A stretch of DNA of 25,487 bases, from IMG/VR virus record IMGVR_UViG_3300032267_000103, positions 1 through 25,487 of that record. One strand, written 5' to 3'. The stretch comes from a virus. Both the position numbers and the translations under genes were made by a program. The stretch's first letter is position 1. Every line of letters begins with the position of its first letter. Positions 21,201 to 25,487 of this stretch are shown here, one piece after another. The notes below the pieces were generated by a model, which saw only the letters and a program-made list of their open reading frames with translations, was not told the origin of the DNA and did no database searches.

Positions 21201-24080
21201 GTGGCAAACTCCCAAATCCCCAATCTTCCTGCTGCAACCTCTCTTAACGGGACGGAACAGCTTGAGATTGTGCAGGCTGGGACATCTAAACGCACAACGA
21301 CTGGCGCTGTTTCAGGGTTAACACCCGGCCCGACCGGCCCCACTGGTGTGTCTGGGCCTACCGGACCCGCCGGGGTTACGGGACCCACGGGAAGTACAGG
21401 CCCCACCGGGGCGGCATCTACAGTAGCAGGACCTACAGGTTCCACGGGCGCTACCGGCCCGACCGGCCCTACTGGTGCTAATTCTACCGTAGCTGGGCCT
21501 ACTGGCACGACTGGTGCCACCGGCCCCACCGGGCCTAATTCCACTGTTGCTGGACCTACAGGACCCACCGGGCCGCAGGGGCAGCTTGGCTCCACCGGGC
21601 CAACTGGGCCTACTGGTACGGCATCTACAGTTCCGGGGCCTACTGGGCCTACTGGACAGCAAGGCTTGCAAGGAACCATTGGGTCTACGGGACCTACGGG
21701 TCCAACATCAACGGTATCTGGACCTACGGGTCCTACAGGGCCTAGCGTTACTGGGCCAACTGGTTCTGCATCAACTGTTCCCGGTCCTACGGGTCCGACT
21801 GGGCAATCTGGGAATGTTGGCCCAACCGGCCCTACCGGCACAACCGGCCCCAGTATCACGGGACCAACTGGTCCAGCTTCTACTGTTGCAGGGCCGACTG
21901 GCCCGACCGGAAGTCCGGGTTATGTTGGTTTGGACGGCCCGACCGGCCCCACTGGGCCTACGGGTGCTGACTCAACGGTTCCCGGCCCCACCGGCCCCGG
22001 CGGCGGCGTCGGCCCAACCGGCCCCACAGGCGCAGCTTCTACGGTTGCTGGGCCAACCGGGCCTACGGGAACCGCCGGAATTAATGGGCCAACCGGACCC
22101 ACGGGCGCTGCTTCAACTGTAGCCGGGCCAACTGGTCCGACTGGTCCTACTGGTGCGGTTTCAACGGTTGCCGGTCCCACCGGGCCTACGGGGTCGCCCG
22201 GCACATCGTCCAATCTGTTTCTGTACTTTGCCAATACGGGCGCAACGTCTGGCTACCCCGGCGATGGCGACATCCTTTGGAACAACGCCACCCAGACCAG
22301 CGCCACGCAGCTTAACGTCAGCCACCTGACTGACAACAATATCGACATTGATATTTTCCTGTCGCTTCTTTCGGTAGGAGAGCAGATTGTCGTCCAGAGC
22401 CAAACGGCCAGCACCAGCTACCAGACTTGGACGATCTCTGGCACTCCCACCAACGTAAACCCCGGCGCGGCTAACTCATACTGGACCTTTCCTGTCACCT
22501 TGGCGGGTTCTGGCGGTGCGGGGACAACAGGATTTGCAAACGGCGCGGCACTATTTTTGGCGCTTGTGAGCGGCGTCAGTGGGCCGACTGGGCCTGCGGG
22601 GCCAACCGGGCCTACGGGGGCGGCGTCTACGGTGGCCGGTCCAACTGGCCCCACGGGAAGCGCGGGCGGCGCAGGAAGCACCGGCCCGACCGGCCCGACC
22701 GGCAATGCCGCTGTAGCGTCCTACACCCGCACCAGCTTCACCGCCACGGCGGGCCAAACAACCTTCACGGTCTCCTATACCGTTGGCTACGTTCAGGTCT
22801 ATCTGAATGGTGTCTTCCTTAATGGATCAGACTATACCGCGACGAACGGAACTTCTATTGTTCTAGCGACGGCTGCTGGGTTGAACGACATCGTTGAAGT
22901 TGTTGCCATCAACGTCAATACGTTTGGGCAAGGTCCGGTAGGTCCGACCGGCACTGCTGGCGCAACCGGCCCGACTGGCCCCGCCTATACAATTTTCCAA
23001 GCTGTGCAGACGGCCAGCTTCACTGCCGTGGCTGGGAATGGCTACCCTGTTAACACCACATCTGGTGTAATAACGGTCACGCTTCCTGCAAGCCCGTCTG
23101 CGGGCAACATTGTCCAAATTACGGATTATGCAGGGACTTTCGGCACCAATTACTGCACCATTAATCCAAATGGCGGCAAAGTTAACGGCATTGCTGCAAA
23201 TGCTTATCTGTCCACAAGCCGGGCCAGCGTTTCTCTTATCTACGTTGATTCAACGCAAGGCTGGCTTGGATACTGGTCTTTCAACCAGTCTTCTATCTCT
23301 CAAATATCCACCTATCTTATCGTCGCTGGCGGCGGCGGGGCTTCCCAAGGCGGCGGGGGCGCTGGCGGCCTTTTGGCTGGAACCATTGGTCTAAACACTG
23401 GAACTACCTACACTGTCACTGTTGGCGGTGGCGGGGCTGGCGGTGCAGGCAGTGGGACCACTGGGACCAGTGGAGGAACATCTTCTATCACTACATTGAC
23501 TGCCGCCGTTGGTGGCGGTGGCGGCGGCGGCGGGGCCAACGGTGTCGCAGGCGGTTCTGGTGGCGGTGGCGGTGCCGGTGGTGGCATAACAAGAACGGGT
23601 GGCGCAGGAACATCTGGACAAGGTTCTGCCGGTGGCGGTAACGGCGCTTTCGCAGGATCACAGCCTGCTGGTGGTGGTGGCGGCGCTGGCGCTGTTGGTG
23701 GCACGGCTACAAGCACTACGGTGGCTGGTGCTGGTGGCGCGGGCCTGTCTTCTTCAATCACTGGGTCTGCGCTTGATTATGCTGGCGGCGGCGGTGGTGG
23801 GGTATATGCCACTGGCGGAACCGCTGGCGCTGGCGGATCAGGTGGTGGCGGCGCGGGCTCTTCAAACACAGCCAACGGCACTGCCGGGACTGTAAACACG
23901 GGTGGCGGCGGCGGCGGCACCGGAAATAACTACACAGGCGGCGCTGGCGGCTCTGGCGTTGTCATCCTTTCAGTCCCAACCGCAGTTTACACGGGCACCG
24001 TCACCGGCTCGCCCACTGTAACCACATCGGGGTCATTTACCATCATCAAGTTCACCGCATCGGGGAGCTATACTGCATGA
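21201..24080 (+). CDS. Collagen-like, glycine-rich tail fibre (959 aa)
   Basis: This is a long modular fibre. Residues 1-35 are an anchor module shared with the preceding protein. Residues ~43-335 are collagen-like, dominated by GPTGPTG. Residues ~339-455 are a globular domain ([20 protein letters not shown]). A second short collagen stretch (~460-502) precedes a fibre beta domain with [19 protein letters not shown] (~503-578), then a third GPTG block (579-595) and another beta domain. From ~702 the protein is Gly-rich ([17 protein letters not shown]), like polyglycine-sandwich receptor-binding tips. The GTG start lies 4 nt after the previous stop without a good SD, so translation may be coupled. 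Confidence 0.88.
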   Translation: MANSQIPNLPAATSLNGTEQLEIVQAGTSKRTTTGAVSGLTPGPTGPTGVSGPTGPAGVTGPTGSTGPTGAASTVAGPTGSTGATGPTGPTGANSTVAGPTGTTGATGPTGPNSTVAGPTGPTGPQGQLGSTGPTGPTGTASTVPGPTGPTGQQGLQGTIGSTGPTGPTSTVSGPTGPTGPSVTGPTGSASTVPGPTGPTGQSGNVGPTGPTGTTGPSITGPTGPASTVAGPTGPTGSPGYVGLDGPTGPTGPTGADSTVPGPTGPGGGVGPTGPTGAASTVAGPTGPTGTAGINGPTGPTGAASTVAGPTGPTGPTGAVSTVAGPTGPTGSPGTSSNLFLYFANTGATSGYPGDGDILWNNATQTSATQLNVSHLTDNNIDIDIFLSLLSVGEQIVVQSQTASTSYQTWTISGTPTNVNPGAANSYWTFPVTLAGSGGAGTTGFANGAALFLALVSGVSGPTGPAGPTGPTGAASTVAGPTGPTGSAGGAGSTGPTGPTGNAAVASYTRTSFTATAGQTTFTVSYTVGYVQVYLNGVFLNGSDYTATNGTSIVLATAAGLNDIVEVVAINVNTFGQGPVGPTGTAGATGPTGPAYTIFQAVQTASFTAVAGNGYPVNTTSGVITVTLPASPSAGNIVQITDYAGTFGTNYCTINPNGGKVNGIAANAYLSTSRASVSLIYVDSTQGWLGYWSFNQSSISQISTYLIVAGGGGASQGGGGAGGLLAGTIGLNTGTTYTVTVGGGGAGGAGSGTTGTSGGTSSITTLTAAVGGGGGGGGANGVAGGSGGGGGAGGGITRTGGAGTSGQGSAGGGNGAFAGSQPAGGGGGAGAVGGTATSTTVAGAGGAGLSSSITGSALDYAGGGGGGVYATGGTAGAGGSGGGGAGSSNTANGTAGTVNTGGGGGGTGNNYTGGAGGSGVVILSVPTAVYTGTVTGSPTVTTSGSFTIIKFTASGSYTA
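21327..22203 (+). repeat. Collagen-coding tandem repeat tract
   Basis: Nearly 900 bp encode imperfect GPTGPTG units. Eleven of them are interrupted by an STV[APS]G segment (mostly ASTVAG, NSTVAG or ASTVPG) at roughly 15-40-residue spacing; a twelfth copy lies in the second collagen stretch near 22630. The DNA is repetitive enough to recombine and to confuse assembly. Confidence 0.9.
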
Positions 24081-24439
24081 GCCATTTTGCAAAAATCTGC
24101 GATGGCAAAGTCATCAATGTCATCGTTGCTGAACCTGAGTTCTTTACTACGTTCATTGATAGCTCGCCCGGCCAATGGATTCAGACTAGCTATAATACGC
24201 GCGGTGGCGTCCATTATGGCGAAGACGGGCAGCCCGATGGCGGTGCGGCCTTGCGTGGAAACTACGCCGGGATTGGCTATACCTATGATTACCAAAACGA
24301 TGTTTTCTATGCGCCGCAGCCTTATCCGTCATGGTCATTGAATACAGACACATGGCTTTGGGAAGCTCCAACGCCCTATCCAACAGACGATGCGGCATAT
24401 GTATGGAATGAATCGGAACAGAACTGGGCGGTGATGTGA
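24077..24439 (+). CDS. Small tail-associated protein (120 aa)
   Basis: The start overlaps the fibre stop (ATGA). The sequence [20 protein letters not shown], followed by [15 protein letters not shown], then [26 protein letters not shown] and a Trp-rich end, is a small family I recognise from T4-like cyanophages and uncultured phages, always near tail genes. The family has no established function; a fibre assembly chaperone or tip protein is possible. The tight coupling to the fibre gene favours a fibre-related role. Length and pattern agree with the family. Confidence 0.75.
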   Translation: MSHFAKICDGKVINVIVAEPEFFTTFIDSSPGQWIQTSYNTRGGVHYGEDGQPDGGAALRGNYAGIGYTYDYQNDVFYAPQPYPSWSLNTDTWLWEAPTPYPTDDAAYVWNESEQNWAVM

Positions 24440-24440
24440 C

Positions 24441-24815
24441 ATGACAATCGCGCGCAACCTTTCTATTTTGGCTGAGAATGTAAACGCTGGCGGCGGCTTG
24501 CTGCCCCGTGTTTTAGCGACAACAGCTAACAGCGCGACCCCGACACTGAACACCGACAACTATGACATGCTGGTCATCACGAACCAGAGCGCCACCATCA
24601 CGTCTTTTACGACGAACTTGACTGGCACCCCGGCCAATGGTCAAAGACTTTGGATTTCTATTACTGGGACGGTGGCGGTTGGGATAACTTGGGGTGCGTC
24701 GTTTGAGGCGTCAACAACGCCACTTCCCACGACAACGGTGACGACGACTCGCCTTGACGTTGGTTTTGTTTGGAATGCCGCCACAAGCAAATGGCGCTGC
24801 GTAGCATCAGCCTAA
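24441..24815 (+). CDS. Small beta-rich tail protein (124 aa)
   Basis: The protein starts with a leader (MTIARNLSILAENVNAGGGL) like those at the head of fibre proteins. It continues in regular beta strands: YDMLVITNQSATITSFTTNL, GQRLWISITGTVAVGITWGA, then a C-terminal RLDVGFVWNAATSKWRCVA. This C-terminal pattern is one I recognise at the ends of many phage tail fibre proteins. Here it stands as its own gene, so it may be a detachable fibre tip or a plug-in receptor-binding module. It starts 1 nt after the previous stop. Confidence 0.72.
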   Translation: MTIARNLSILAENVNAGGGLLPRVLATTANSATPTLNTDNYDMLVITNQSATITSFTTNLTGTPANGQRLWISITGTVAVGITWGASFEASTTPLPTTTVTTTRLDVGFVWNAATSKWRCVASA

Positions 24816-24826
24816 AGGGGGATCTT

Positions 24827-25487
24827 GTGGCAACCATAACTTGGATTGGCGGAACGGGAACTTGGAACACCAGCAGCACCACTGGCTGGTCCCCCGCGCA
24901 AGTTCCAACTGCCTCAGATGATGTGGTAATTTCTTCTACAGGCACCATCACACTGGATGGGGTGCTTAATTGCCGCAATTTTACGGTTTCCGTAGCTGTT
25001 ACTTTTGCTGGAACTACATCTCCACTCCTTAACATTTATGGCACAATATCTGTTACGTCAACGGGTGCCATTGGTTGGACTTCTAACGGCTCAACGGGCA
25101 TCACATTTTACATCTCATCGCTTAACAAAAAAGCGGTATTTATCACCAGTGGAACAAGCTTTACCGTCCCATTTGATTGGAATTCTTCCAACAATTTGAT
25201 CCACCTAATCGGCGGCGGCGGCGGCGGTCGTAATGGCTATTCTAGTGGCACTGGCAACAGCACCCGCAACGGTGGTCCCGGCGGCGGCGGCGGCGGTTAT
25301 ACGGCGGTCACAACCTTAACCCTGACCCCCGGCGCATCTGTCTCCTACGCAGTTGGCGCTGGCGGGACAAATGGCGCAACGGCAGGGAACGGAACTGCGT
25401 CAACATTTAATGCTGGTGCGTATTCTGCCGCTGGCGGTAGTGGCGCAACAGGCACAACGGGAACAACAGGCGGCGCTGGCGGTGTCG
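24827..25487 (+). CDS. Second glycine-rich tail fibre, 3' end beyond window (partial)
   Basis: A GTG start with AGGGGG at 24816-24821 opens a frame that stays open to the window end (220 codons seen). The N-terminus (MATITWIGGTGTWNTSSTTG) and ASDDVVISSTGTITLDG resemble the strand repeats at the start of autotransporter-like and tail adhesins. A central beta region is followed, from about residue 125, by LIHLIGGGGGG and long Gly-rich stretches of the same type as the tip of the 959-aa fibre. It is probably a receptor-binding protein. It lacks the QIPNL anchor module seen in the two preceding fibre-type proteins. Confidence 0.75.
   Translation, partial: MATITWIGGTGTWNTSSTTGWSPAQVPTASDDVVISSTGTITLDGVLNCRNFTVSVAVTFAGTTSPLLNIYGTISVTSTGAIGWTSNGSTGITFYISSLNKKAVFITSGTSFTVPFDWNSSNNLIHLIGGGGGGRNGYSSGTGNSTRNGGPGGGGGGYTAVTTLTLTPGASVSYAVGAGGTNGATAGNGTASTFNAGAYSAAGGSGATGTTGTTGGAGGV

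Noticed and set aside
20957-21859. A 300-codon minus-strand frame of GPVGPVGP repeats
   Set aside because: It is the mirror of the collagen-coding repeat; GGNCC codons read as Gly-Pro on both strands. The plus-strand fibre has the anchor domain and downstream fold.
21327-22203. CRISPR-like array
   Set aside because: The repeats are short, irregular, in frame throughout and encode collagen-like protein; there are no unique spacers of constant length.

Overview
The window is part of a tailed double-stranded DNA bacteriophage genome (Caudoviricetes) of podovirus-like build. It carries a large terminase, a P22-like portal, an HK97-fold (Mu gpT-like) major capsid protein, a P22 gp4-like head-tail adaptor and long collagen-like and glycine-rich tail fibre genes. 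Genes are tightly packed, often overlap by 1-8 nt, and start behind purine-rich ribosome binding sites (AGGAGG or, unusually often, AGGGGG), so the host is bacterial. Several small families (the AT-hook protein next to the capsid gene, the 81-aa and 54-aa basic pair, the CDRC/CETC tail protein) resemble, from memory, proteins of uncultured aquatic phages of Alphaproteobacteria. The host is an inference, and there is no integrase, lysis or replication gene in the window to help.

Layout. 1-130 is C- and A-homopolymer sequence that looks like a low-quality contig end. 140-1432 is a minus-strand unit: tRNA-Gln(UUG), a Tat-signal-like His/Trp-rich protein, a DUF551-like protein and a very acidic protein, ending at a hairpin that matches the chromosomal parS consensus at 15 of 16 positions. 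A divergent intergenic region with four CGTCA repeats (1433-1545) separates it from the plus strand. From there all genes run rightward: four small genes (coiled coil, acidic, helix-turn-helix, second DUF551-like), terminase, a small gene, portal, three long low-complexity putative virion proteins (6807-12242), a strong hairpin, a small coiled-coil gene, a GroES-like co-chaperonin, a scaffold-like protein and an AT-hook protein (to 14465).

A terminator, a candidate promoter and a repeat-bearing leader (14467-14654) precede the head genes: a capsid-associated protein, the major capsid protein, a structural protein and a basic KRGG-motif protein. A textbook intrinsic terminator (17669-17692) abuts the ribosome binding site of an HNH homing-type endonuclease. 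After it come two small basic proteins, a structural protein, the head-tail adaptor, a zinc-ribbon tail protein, a 91-aa protein sharing the fibre's N-terminal anchor, the 959-aa collagen-like/glycine-rich fibre, two small tail proteins and a second glycine-rich fibre cut by the window end.

How it works together: terminase and portal package DNA; the scaffold, the GroES-like protein and the capsid genes build the head; the adaptor and tail genes close it and bind the host. Points most worth a second look are the parS-like site, the recurrent K/R-x-G-G motif and shared C-terminal module in the long virion-region proteins, the phage GroES, the terminator-gated downstream half, and the two fibre-type proteins sharing one N-terminal module.
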